Under the pieces are notes generated by a model. That model was given only the letters and a program-made list of their open reading frames with translations. It did not search any database and was not told the DNA's origin. This document shows, one piece after another, positions 16,801 through 24,880 of a stretch of 64,000 nt of DNA; the first letter of the stretch is position 1; each line of letters begins with the position of its first letter. The position numbers and the translations under genes are program-made. The DNA lies in the NCBI GenBank assembly GCA_002421805.1, contig DISM01000001.1, positions 220,902 to 284,901 on the forward strand, read 5' to 3'. The stretch is from Candidatus Omnitrophica bacterium UBA6210. GTDB taxonomy: Bacteria > Omnitrophota > Gorgyraeia > Velamenicoccales > Velamenicoccaceae.

Positions 16801-19800
16801 GCGCCATCGCGAAAGATTCGTCGTCCGTCGAGGCGTATAAGGTCACCGTATTGGTCGAGGCCGTCTGGTTGCCGTAAGGGTCGCGGATCGAAAGAATGGG
16901 CTGCTGGGCAAAGGCCGTATTGATGACGGCGCTGCCCGACGGGTTCTGCGAAAAGACCAGCTTCATCGCATCCTGCGGATTGACCACCGTCGTGAGGCGA
17001 AAATCATCTGTGATGACCGAGCCTTCTGTCGCGGCGATCATGGCCTCGGAGCCTGCCAGGGCCTTGCAGTAGAGGATCAACGTGGATGAGGCTTCGCCCC
17101 GCGTAAATGTCAGGCTTGTCGCGGTGCCGAAGGCGATGTCGGCGCTGGAAGAATCGCGCGCCGTCGGCGCATTGCCGTCCGGTGAGACGCTGGAACCTGC
17201 GAAGGTGACCGCTTTGGAACCTGTGTATGTCGGGGTGCGGTAACCGGAACCGTCATAGGCCTTGAGGATAATATCTTTGGTGCCGCCGGCGGTGACGGAG
17301 GTCGAGCCCGCACCGGCCGAAGTCGTGATATGGAACTTGGTCGCTGTCACCGTGTTGGCCGTGTAGGTCGTCGTCTGCATGCCGGTCGAGACCGCGGTCA
17401 CGTTGTTGGGCGTGGCCGCCATATCCGTGATGGCTGACGATGTCATGACCAGATAGCTGTCGGAGCGGTCGGTCTGGCGGCAGATGCCCGCAGTATCGAT
17501 CAGGGTGTTAAAGTCCGTGACCGAGAAGGTCACGACGATCGAAGTGCCGTTGGGGCTTGCAGTCGCCGAGTCGGTCAAGGCATACGTCACGGTCGGAGAA
17601 CTCGCCGTGTTCTGCAATGTGAAGGCCGAGGCGGTGAAGCTCGAGGCCTTGACCACCTCGCTGAAATTCAATGTGATCTGGTGCGTATTCAAATTCAGGG
17701 CCCAGCTGTTCAAGACCGGCGCTGTCGTGTCTGCGGTGTAGCTTGTGACCTGTCTGGCGGAGCCGTCGGCGATCGGAGTGACGGTGTTGGCATACGGGTC
17801 TGAGATGGCCGATGCGGTCAGCCGCAGATAACTGTTGGCAGCGGACTTGCCGAGGCTTGAGATGAACTTGATGGCATTCAGGTCCGTCGCAGACAAGGTG
17901 ATGACGATGTTCGTGCCGTTAGATGAGGCCGTTGTCGAGTCGGTCAACGAATAGGTGGCTGTGGCGGTCGCCGCATCCTGGAGCGTCAGCTGTGTCACGT
18001 TCAGGCTCGATGCTGAAACCGTCGTGTCAAAGCGGAGCGTCATGGTCCCTGCGTTCATGTCCAGGTCCCAGCTTGAGAGCGACGGACGCAAAATGGTGTC
18101 GGCAGTCACGGCCGTGTTCTGGTCAATGCGGCCTGTGGAGGAACCGCTGGAAGAGGCGGTCTTGATCTGATAGGTGCCGGTCGAGCCTGCGGTCGTGGGC
18201 ACGCGGATGTATGTTAAGGTCAGGGTCTCGGCAGCGGCCGCCTGCTGGGTGCCGCCGGAACGCGTCACGGTCACGACCTGGCCGTTAATGGAGACGGCCA
18301 ATGCGCCGTCCATGGTCGCGGATGTTGCCGTGGTCGTGCCGCCGCTGCTGATGACAAATCCCGACGGGAAGGTCACTTCGATCTTGCCGTCGGCAGGAAT
18401 GGGATTGACGGTCGTGAAGCTCACCGTGACGTTGCCGGATGAGCCCGCATAGAGCGAGGCGGGCTCGACATTGGTCGAGGTGAGGGTGCCGCCGTTGGTG
18501 ATGGTGTTGGCCGCCACCGCGCTCGCCAGGTCCAGCTGCGCATCGGATGAGTTCAGGGTCGCGATCGTATAGGTGCCGGTCGTGCCCGTATCGGGCTGGT
18601 TCTTGATATTGCTCAAGGTGATGGTGCAGGTCGCAGCTGCCGCAGCCTGGGCGCCGGTCAAGGTGACGACCTGGCCTGCGATCGAAACACCCGAGGGCGC
18701 GACCGTGAACCCTGTCGTCGCCGTGATGGCGGTGGAACCGCCTGAATTAAAGGAGTAACCTGCCGGGAAGGTGACGCGCACCTTGCCGCCTGAGGGGATC
18801 GCATTGTCCGTCGTAAATGTGATGCGCACGTTGCCGGTCACGCCGGCCACGAGCGAGCCGCCGGTAATGGCGTGTGAGACCGCGGCATTGGTCAGGACCG
18901 CCGAGACGTTCCAGTTCAGGTTGTTGCCGGAATCGACCGAGTGGGGCGCCGTGATCGTGTTGCCGCCGGAAGCATCCGAGTCTTTGACATCGACGTAGCT
19001 GACCGAATGCGTGCCGCTGGAGACCAGGCTCCACTGGTTGCCTGTGGAGTTGCTGCGCAAGGTCAGGACACCGCCGCCGGCCGCTCCGTTCCAGTTCATG
19101 GCCCCTGTGATCGTCTGGGTCGCTGTGTTATCAAATGTCAAGGTAACGGGTGTCGCCGTCGACTTAGTCAGGTTGTAGAACGTGGTCGAGCCGGTCAAGG
19201 TCTGTGAGCCGCCATCCAGGGTCACGGTGTTGGAGCCGGGGGTAAATGTTGTCCCTGCGGACTTGGCCCAGTTGCCTGACACGGTGAAGGCGCCTGAAGG
19301 CGCGGTCAGAGAGCCTGTGCCGCTCAAACTCATGTTGCCGTTGATGTCTAAGGCGCCTGTGGAACCGCTGAAGGCGCCGGAAGAAAGCGTGAAGTTGCCG
19401 TTGGTCTCGACCTCACCCGAAGAAGCCGTCAGCGTCCCCCCTGAAATAGTGAGCCCGCCGTTAAAGGTCTGCTTGGCGGTGGACGACTGGTAGGTCCCGC
19501 CTGACAAAGTGGCCAGGCCTGTGGCTGTGACGGTCCTGGCGTTGGAGTTCCAGGTGCCGGCGGAGTTGGCGAGTGTGCCTGTGGCTGTCAGGTTGTTGGT
19601 GGACAACTGCAGGGTGCCTGCGCCGGAGTGAATGATGTTGTAGAAGGTCGATGAGCCGTTGTTTAAGGTCTGGGTGCCGGCTCCGTCAAAGGTCACGGTG
19701 CCGACACGGGGCCTGAAGGTGCCTGAATTGGTCCAGTTGCCCGAGCAGGTGATGCCCAGGTTGCCGAAGCCGACGTCAAAGGAGCCTGAGGTGATGGTAA

Positions 19801-22800
19801 AGTTGCCGGCGGTCGAGAGGTTGTCGGCAATGGTGAAGCGCTCGGAGGCGTTGTCGACGGTCAGGTTGTAGTAGCTGGTGGGCGCAGCAACGGAATAGGC
19901 AACACCCTTCGACAGAGACGCATTCAGGATATACCTGAAGGTCGAGGTCTCGGGCGTCAGGGTGCCGTCGACGACAAAGGGCTGGTAGCCCAGCAAGAAG
20001 AGCTTCATGGGGGTGTAATAATAGTAGTTCGTTGAATTCAGCCCGAGCTGGCCGGAGCTGTTGTTGCCCGTGCCATACACCTCTCCTGCCGCTGTCCGCA
20101 CAAAAGAAAAAGTACTTCTGTAGGCGCTAACTTCAACAATCCTGCTGTCCCCTCCAGCGTCGCCCATATACGTCGTGCTCTCGGACTGCTCGCCCTTGAG
20201 CATGCGCACAGGAGTAGTCCTATAACTCGTCGTGCCATCACCTAAGTTGTAACTTCCATTATCTCCCCATCCATACACAAGACCACCTGCGGTCACGGCA
20301 AGACAACTGCCGCTAACACCTATAATCTTGCTGTCTCCCCCCGCATCGCCCAGATACGTCGTGCTCTCGCTCTGCGCGCCTTTGAGGACACGCACTGGAA
20401 GCGGGTTTGTATAATAAGCTGACCCTGAATGACCGTCGCCCAATTGGCCATAATAACCATACCCCCACGCATACACAGTACCGGCAGCAGTTACGGCATA
20501 AGAATTGGAAGAATCTCCATAAATGGCAATGATCTTTGAGTTGCCCCCCGCATCGCCCAGATACGTCGTGCTCTCGCTCTGCGCGCCTTTGAGCACGCGC
20601 ACGGGGGTCAGTCTTGTCGTAGTTGTGCCGTCACCCAGTTGGCCGTAATCATTTAAACCCCACCCATACACAGCACCGCCTGAAGTCAGGGCCATACCTC
20701 GATAATAATTCCCACTGACAGCGATGATCGCGCTATCTCCGCCCGCGTCGCCCAGGTACGTCGTGCTCGTAGACTGCTCGCCTTTGAGCACGCGCACCGG
20801 AGAGAGCGCATCTGTCGTAGAGTTATTACCCACCTGGCCGTAGCTATTGGCACCCCAGGCATAAACAAGCCCTCCAGCGGTCACGGCAAAAGCAGTGCCG
20901 CCGTTGTATTGAGAATTAATCGTGGAATCAATAGCGATAATCTTCGAATTGCCTCCGGCGTCGCCGAGGTATGTCGTGCTCTCGGTCTGCTCACCCTTGA
21001 GCACACGTATAGGGGTAGAACTAGAGCCCGTTGTTCCATTGCCTAATCTTCGTGACCCCCATGCGTAGACCGCGCCGCCGGCGGTCAGGGCATAGGAAGT
21101 GCCGTAATAATTTCCTTGCGCATTGATGATCGCACTGTCACCTCCGGCATCGCCCAGATACGTCGCGCTCTCGGTTTGCGCGCCCTTGAGCACAAGTGTC
21201 GGGGTTGACCGATAGAACGAGGTACCATCACCTAACGAGCTGTAATCATTGCGACCCCACATATACACAAGCCCGTCGGACGTCACGGCAGCGGCTTTAT
21301 AATAACCTGCCTGGATGCGGGTTACAGACTTGAGAATGACAGATGTTAAAGTATCCGCTGTGTTCTTGGTCAACGGCCGCACAGGCGTTGTTCTCTGCGT
21401 TGTCGTGCCGTCACCCAGCTGGTAATAAGTGTTATACCCTAAGGTATACAATGTGCCACCTGCAGTCAAAGCCAGTAGGTGGTAATAGCCACCATTAAGG
21501 GAAACGATTTTTGAATCCCCGCCCGCGTCGCCCAGATACGTCGTGCTCTCGGTCTGCATACCCTTGAGCATGCGTACGGGGGTATATCTGTTGGAGGTTG
21601 TGCCGTCACCTAACTGGCCGTAGCTATTGCCACATGAATAAACAGTCCCCTCTGCCGTAATCATATGGGAAGAATAGTATCCGCATGTGGCGATGCCTAC
21701 GATCGCGCTATTACCGCCCGCGTCGCCGAGGTATGTCGTGCTCTCGGACTGGGCGCCTTTGAGCATGCGTATAGGCGTAGGATAGTTGATATCACCACTC
21801 ACTCCGTTGCCTAATGTTCCATAATAGCCCCTGCCCCATCCATACACAGCGCCACCGGCGGTCAGGGCCAGGACATGGCCGCCCGTCCCGGCAATGGCGA
21901 TAATTTTGCTATCCCCTCCGGCATCGCCCAGATAAGTCGTGCTTGCGGTCTGCTCGCCCTTGAGCACGCGCACGGGGGTTGTAATGTAGTTCGTACCGGA
22001 ACCATTGACAACATTAATACCACAGTCTCCATAATAATTACGCCCCCACGCATACACGGCGCCGCCGGCGGTGAGAGCCGCAAGAGTGTTTGCGCTCAAA
22101 ACAGAAAGAGCAACAATCCTCGCATTGCCTCCCGCATCGCCTAAATATGTTGTGCTCTCGGACTGCTCGCCTTTGAGGACACGCACGGGGGTCCCGCTGT
22201 AGTTTGGACTGATATAACCTGCACCCAACTGACCATACTCATTATCACCCCAGACAAACACATCTCCTTTAAGAGTCAGAGCAGTGCTCATCACATTACA
22301 CGCGGTGACGGCAATAATTTTGTTCTCGCCGCCGGCATCTCCCAGGTAGATGTCGCTTGCTGACTGCTGACCTTTGAGAACGCGAATAGGAGTATAGCTG
22401 TTTGTGCCTGAATTATTGCCCAGCTTTCGGTCCCCATTACTTCCCCATGCATAGACAGCGCCGCCGGCGGTCAGGGCAAGGACGTGCTCAGTACCCGCAC
22501 TCAGGGCCACGATCCTCGAATCCCCCCCTGCATCGCCCAGGTATGTTGTGCTCTCGGACTGCTCGCCCTTGAGCACGCGCACGGGGGTCACGACGTAATA
22601 ATTAGGGGATCCATCACCTAACTGGCCATAGTTGTTGTATCCCCACCCGTAAACACCTCCATCGGAAGTAAGGGCGTAAGAACCGTACCCAGATGATGCA
22701 GCGACCGCCTGTGTAACAGAACTAAGGAAAGCTGTCCCGTTTTGCCACGATATATTCCACGTATTCGTCCCTGCCTCCAGCGTTTGGTTGGCCGCCACCC

Positions 22801-24757
22801 TCATGCCATTGAGGACCGTAATATCATTGGCGCCTGTCTTGGTCGTGGTGGCTGTGCCTGTGCCGTCGCCGAAGGTCAGGTTATAGAAGGTCCAGTCGGT
22901 CGAACCGCCGAAGCTGCCTGTGCCGTCCACCAAGAAGGTGCCGCCGGTCAAATAGACCGTGCCGTTGCCGGTGACGTCGCCGCCGTTGACCGTGATGTTG
23001 GCCCCGCCTGAGAGCGTGCCGCCGTTGACAAAGAGGTCTGAAGTAATAGTGATGGTGTTGTCCTGGAGCGAGGAGCCGAAGGCGCCTGCGGTCAGGGTCA
23101 TGTTATTGCCGATAGACATGTCGTTAGCCGTGGTCCAGCCGCCTCCGGAACCGTTGAAGATGACGTTGTAGAAGGCCGAGCCGCCGGAAGTGATGGTCTT
23201 GCCTGTCGAGGTCGCGGTAAAGGTTACGGTGGATGTCCCGGCCGTGACGGTCGCGGCATTGATCCAGTTGCCTGCAACAGAGATGGCCGAGGAACCGGCT
23301 GTAAAGGTGCCGCCCCTCCAGTCGAAGTTGCCGTTGACGGTCAGGGTGTTGTTGGCAGTGGATAATGTCCCTGTGTACTGGGGACCGCTGTAGAGGCCGG
23401 CGACCGTGACGGTCGCGGCCATGGCGCAGTCCTTCGAAGAGGTGCCGTTGAAGACCACAATGTCGGTCGAGGCGGGCACCGCGTCATGATCCCAGTTGGC
23501 GGCGGTCGACCAGCTGGTGTCTGCGCCGCCTCCATCCCAGACCTTGAAGCCGTATTCAGAGGCGCCGATGTCCCAGGAGCCTTGCCGGGTGAAGTCTTCG
23601 GCGTCGTCTGTGAAAATGTTTGCCAGGCTCGTGCCGGTGTTCTTGGCATAGGTGTCGGCACTGGCCAAATGGAGATCGCGGTTGTTCTCATCGACAAAGG
23701 TCACGGCCTTGCCGCGGAAGGAGACGTCGGGAGAAGTCGAGGTCTCCGAGATGTTGTAGCCGGTCACATCGAATGTGCCCGTGTAGTCCGAGGTATTGCC
23801 GTTGGCCAGGTTGTTCTTCATGGTGATGGTGACCGAGCTGTCGGCACGGATACCTTCGTAACAGCCGTAGACCGTATTGTTGTAGACCTGATAGTTGCCG
23901 CCCACGGCCAGACGGATGCCTGCGCAATTGGCGGTTGCGCCGTTGATAAAATCATAGACGATGTTGTTCAAGACCTTGCTTGAGATATAGCCGCTGTTCA
24001 AGTAGATGCCGATGCCGTCGGAGTTCGTATTGCTCAAGGTCCCGCGGATAAGGCACTGCTCGACGTTGATGACGGAAAGGGCGTCCTGGCCTGTGGCCTG
24101 GATGGCGCGGCAGCCGGTATAGCCGCCGGAATTGATCAATTGGATCTGGATGCCTTCGACGCGCACGTTGTTCTCTTTGATATCGATGGCGCTGGTGTTG
24201 TTGGCGGCGGCAGTCACGACGAGCCTGTAGGCGCTCGTAGACCATAAGCCCGGGTGGTGCGCCGGATAGACAGAGTAGATACGGATGTAGTTGGCATTAG
24301 AGGTCGTCCAGCCATCGATGGTGAGCCCTGAGGTATCGGCTGACGCCCAGGTGCCTTCAATGCGGGCGACCGAGGCGGCCATGTCGCCGGCGTCTGTGAT
24401 GGAGACGTAGTTGCCGGCGTTGATCATGACGGCTTCATAAGGCCAGAAGGTGCCGCTGATGTTCTTGAGGAGGATCTGTGTGGCTGAGACATGGACGACC
24501 GTAGCGGTCGTGCCGCTGACATTGCCGTGGACCGAGGAGCCGTCCGGGATGGTTCCGGTGATGCCGGAGTGCGAAAAGACCCTGGTCGTGCCGGCGGTCA
24601 GGTCGCACTGATTGGCCGCTTCCCATGTGGCGAGCGAGCTATAGTCCCCGCCCGAGGCGCTTATGGTCGAGACGAATTCAGTGACGGCCATCGCCGCCCG
24701 GACCCCTGCGAGGTTTATCATGACAGCCAGGATTAGGATTATCAGCCGCTTTTTCAT
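10877..24757 (-). CDS. giant secreted repeat protein with two RCC1-type propellers (4626 aa)
   Basis: One uninterrupted frame of 4626 residues. A signal peptide ends near residue 24. In order: a parallel beta-helix-like region (about 25-400); filamentous haemagglutinin-like beta repeats beginning with VWDGGGADTSWSTAANWD (about 405-685); 14 RCC1-like blades (about 685-1585) of the form ALTAGGAVYAWG...YGQLGDG, joined by a conserved LKGEQSESTTYLGDAGG linker; more beta repeats to about 1950; many Ig-like or invasin-like domains to about 4300; and coiled coil near 4312-4410 and at the C-terminus. There is no autotransporter barrel, LPXTG or PEP-CTERM end. Function is unknown; adhesion or surface coat is likely. 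No clear Shine-Dalgarno precedes the ATG. Confidence 0.85.
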   Translation of the reverse strand: MKKRLIILILAVMINLAGVRAAMAVTEFVSTISASGGDYSSLATWEAANQCDLTAGTTRVFSHSGITGTIPDGSSVHGNVSGTTATVVHVSATQILLKNISGTFWPYEAVMINAGNYVSITDAGDMAASVARIEGTWASADTSGLTIDGWTTSNANYIRIYSVYPAHHPGLWSTSAYRLVVTAAANNTSAIDIKENNVRVEGIQIQLINSGGYTGCRAIQATGQDALSVINVEQCLIRGTLSNTNSDGIGIYLNSGYISSKVLNNIVYDFINGATANCAGIRLAVGGNYQVYNNTVYGCYEGIRADSSVTITMKNNLANGNTSDYTGTFDVTGYNISETSTSPDVSFRGKAVTFVDENNRDLHLASADTYAKNTGTSLANIFTDDAEDFTRQGSWDIGASEYGFKVWDGGGADTSWSTAANWDHDAVPASTDIVVFNGTSSKDCAMAATVTVAGLYSGPQYTGTLSTANNTLTVNGNFDWRGGTFTAGSSAISVAGNWINAATVTAGTSTVTFTATSTGKTITSGGSAFYNVIFNGSGGGWTTANDMSIGNNMTLTAGAFGSSLQDNTITITSDLFVNGGTLSGGANITVNGGDVTGNGTVYLTGGTFLVDGTGSFGGSTDWTFYNLTFGDGTGTATTTKTGANDITVLNGMRVAANQTLEAGTNTWNISWQNGTAFLSSVTQAVAASSGYGSYALTSDGGVYGWGYNNYGQLGDGSPNYYVVTPVRVLKGEQSESTTYLGDAGGDSRIVALSAGTEHVLALTAGGAVYAWGSNGDRKLGNNSGTNSYTPIRVLKGQQSASDIYLGDAGGENKIIAVTACNVMSTALTLKGDVFVWGDNEYGQLGAGYISPNYSGTPVRVLKGEQSESTTYLGDAGGNARIVALSVLSANTLAALTAGGAVYAWGRNYYGDCGINVVNGSGTNYITTPVRVLKGEQTASTTYLGDAGGDSKIIAIAGTGGHVLALTAGGAVYGWGRGYYGTLGNGVSGDINYPTPIRMLKGAQSESTTYLGDAGGNSAIVGIATCGYYSSHMITAEGTVYSCGNSYGQLGDGTTSNRYTPVRMLKGMQTESTTYLGDAGGDSKIVSLNGGYYHLLALTAGGTLYTLGYNTYYQLGDGTTTQRTTPVRPLTKNTADTLTSVILKSVTRIQAGYYKAAAVTSDGLVYMWGRNDYSSLGDGTSFYRSTPTLVLKGAQTESATYLGDAGGDSAIINAQGNYYGTSYALTAGGAVYAWGSRRLGNGTTGSSSTPIRVLKGEQTESTTYLGDAGGNSKIIAIDSTINSQYNGGTAFAVTAGGLVYAWGANSYGQVGNNSTTDALSPVRVLKGEQSTSTTYLGDAGGDSAIIAVSGNYYRGMALTSGGAVYGWGLNDYGQLGDGTTTTRLTPVRVLKGAQSESTTYLGDAGGNSKIIAIYGDSSNSYAVTAAGTVYAWGYGYYGQLGDGHSGSAYYTNPLPVRVLKGAQSESTTYLGDAGGDSKIIGVSGSCLAVTAGGLVYGWGDNGSYNLGDGTTSYRTTPVRMLKGEQSESTTYMGDAGGDSRIVEVSAYRSTFSFVRTAAGEVYGTGNNSSGQLGLNSTNYYYYTPMKLFLLGYQPFVVDGTLTPETSTFRYILNASLSKGVAYSVAAPTSYYNLTVDNASERFTIADNLSTAGNFTITSGSFDVGFGNLGITCSGNWTNSGTFRPRVGTVTFDGAGTQTLNNGSSTFYNIIHSGAGTLQLSTNNLTATGTLANSAGTWNSNARTVTATGLATLSGGTYQSSTAKQTFNGGLTISGGTLTASSGEVETNGNFTLSSGAFSGSTGALDINGNMSLSGTGSLTAPSGAFTVSGNWAKSAGTTFTPGSNTVTLDGGSQTLTGSTTFYNLTKSTATPVTLTFDNTATQTITGAMNWNGAAGGGVLTLRSNSTGNQWSLVSSGTHSVSYVDVKDSDASGGNTITAPHSVDSGNNLNWNVSAVLTNAAVSHAITGGSLVAGVTGNVRITFTTDNAIPSGGKVRVTFPAGYSFNSGGSTAITATTGFTVAPSGVSIAGQVVTLTGAQAAAAATCTITLSNIKNQPDTGTTGTYTIATLNSSDAQLDLASAVAANTITNGGTLTSTNVEPASLYAGSSGNVTVSFTTVNPIPADGKIEVTFPSGFVISSGGTTTATSATMDGALAVSINGQVVTVTRSGGTQQAAAAETLTLTYIRVPTTAGSTGTYQIKTASSSGSSTGRIDQNTAVTADTILRPSLSSWDLDMNAGTMTLRFDTTVSASSLNVTQLTLQDAATATATYSLTDSTTASSNGTNIVITLSATDLNAIKFISSLGKSAANSYLRLTASAISDPYANTVTPIADGSARQVTSYTADTTAPVLNSWALNLNTHQITLNFSEVVKASSFTASAFTLQNTASSPTVTYALTDSATASPNGTSIVVTFSVTDFNTLIDTAGICRQTDRSDSYLVMTSSAITDMAATPNNVTAVSTGMQTTTYTANTVTATKFHITTSAGAGSTSVTAGGTKDIILKAYDGSGYRTPTYTGSKAVTFAGSSVSPDGNAPTARDSSSADIAFGTATSLTFTRGEASSTLILYCKALAGSEAMIAATEGSVITDDFRLTTVVNPQDAMKLVFSQNPSGSAVINTAFAQQPILSIRDPYGNQTASTNTVTLYASTDDESFAMAPGTLSSDQPSNAIAAVNGAATFSGVKYDTTGTIYLFASAPPLSAAFSTAVTLAVTNTTAVEAATTPVASFNLDPVNDTLAEKFNVLKFKVADKGSDLTPTLIDQVTIAVAGTGAAAASDIAWAGLYKTGGTDPLATATGSAITNSTITFGAAPNADSAATIDIVPDSSSVEYTVAIYMKSSKLTAVERQTYTFTTDNDKIGCDQGQSSQMKSTNDAAVATVIGTVSVTATHLELVNQSTGATSGSAIAGATSDLQLRATDSNRNIDKDYAGVHAVAFYGLSAAGGYTPKVESTNFGTELGIYFPVSPGGVSTANAVTLTPYKMETANIYGSETGMSYFTYNVNVLAAAASSIALTSGNNQVSVINKAITPFVVTTQDLYTNAAAGTDVTFSIASYPTGGGGCSLGTTTTTTNSSGAASTILTLGAAAGTYQVQATNAALSGSPITFTATASAPTALEKVSGDSQTKYVGQAADAFVVRLVNESGTGISNETINFAITSYPSGATGQSLSAASAVTNAQGQASTILTLGNKTGSYVVRASYQILGGTLLTADFTVTAQPAVPYKAVLTGPTSVNAGAASGAFTVSIKDQNDNPSPLATGQSILFNLTTTPGATGTFYSDSACTAGNEITTVTVTEGTSTAVFYYKHTAVVSGVQATVTTTSTILNASYRTSSAIFSVVPASMHHFVVSASDTSALTAGGSRVLTITSYDVYNNLTAFTGTLDVIFSGASASPSPAAVVPTFSNASGTDVAVGGSTVLSFSNSVATTTFKAYRAGTVLIKATSGSVTTSDEQALNLVVRHNSADHMKFHAALPTPIVAGTAFNFDTTLDVVDVYDNICDGANGATAYTASGRTITYTLSGTANGPESGVDAYTTLVSFAAGQSTTDLSATLFRAQSTTVTASMAALTGTNVASNTLVVNAAVVNKLRFAQQPSITAVTNTVFTAQPQVAISDQYGNACSNVTGQITLRASTTTGSYTPVTNGSLTSTSGLTLTTTGGVAAFTGVKYSYPEEIYLEAEASISGYTVDPLYSFKVTVATLPEVTVASVTTGISNTVSSVANSSAQRVAVFAFRATDAGADGYAIDMNKIVVNRATATDTTSDWRDYIAAAYISDGTVNILGTVAANTITFGSGATTIFSVPNASNKTYTLSLVVKSTLPLGADNKVFAFSLDPNDDITLNTPATSSYAAAAALTDNAALTVEATKLRVRGASGESSVNVNAGESLVITIAAMDTNNNIDSDYDPDMVRNITFTGASTSILGNVPTATDLGGGPTEFGLPTPIRFSGGGNTSTISLVLYQAETAYIVATDDRDPALTTTAQDRLCAIVAGGSAATLAWSTQPNTKAVASAPWKQFVVAVSDAYGNTASSSIDVTITPTGGTTGAGATDTVTAVDGLATFSNYSITCPGYPGYVTLVASGAGVTNSAACNTVTVDEKYTVVVSLKDSVNATDLSEFTYSVTDAVSGTMLIPETPTNSPFTLSGSGSLGYGTYNFTFAKDLYVETTAEKVIDAEADGLDGTYDNTVNMTVYMTSIAESTADYRVQSSFVYDEDGEDLAIRLWLERRGKLIYNTATNKLGSGSYTAKIEVYDEAAGQWLTTVLMTAPDPADLTNGTYTKTVTDILTAGNEFGKALTAGKTYFAKGTIYYGGMTGAANTYEVGTTFTITITQKLAQEIISKLGLADGETLSGKLSTLETSIQTAESNIKTQVAGVKTDTASIATATQTTLPNQIKTATTDIQSKVETSMTAAILNRETVVMQGDSITFQYRTYPGVSPVITVYDPKGVARVLAAPMTEYAAGLYGYTMTFPASWKLGDYSIVCSESTYGTIDAITMTLSSADIESVSSDISTIMGSVSPIQDMNAKVQAFSAAFSVIEQNIQKASEALAGVRGGSEDMLGATKQLEAVHRSLKDMSAKIHDMSNSTDMKNIEKLYEVSEQGSQNITYIRNKTQELKALMLMNQQMVENVAKEEPVVQTWFEYT

Positions 24758-24762
24758 CTTTT

Positions 24763-24880
24763 AACTCGCTTACCCGCCAACCCGTTTACCCGCTAACCCG
24801 TTAACTCTTTTACTCTGACCCTCTGGCTCTTTGATACTGCTCTTTTGACTCTCTGACACTATGACTCTTTGACTCTGCTT
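24763..24880. repeat. degenerate 8-bp tandem array (locus i)
   Basis: The gap between the DUF2341 gene and the giant gene is filled by variants of an octamer, such as CTTACCCG, CCAACCCG, TTTACCCG and CTAACCCG, changing gradually to GACTCTTT and GACTCTCT. It has no spacer structure like CRISPR. Confidence 0.7.

Noticed and set aside
24763..24880. CRISPR array
   Set aside because: Units are 8 bp, drift gradually and have no unique spacers; no cas gene is near.
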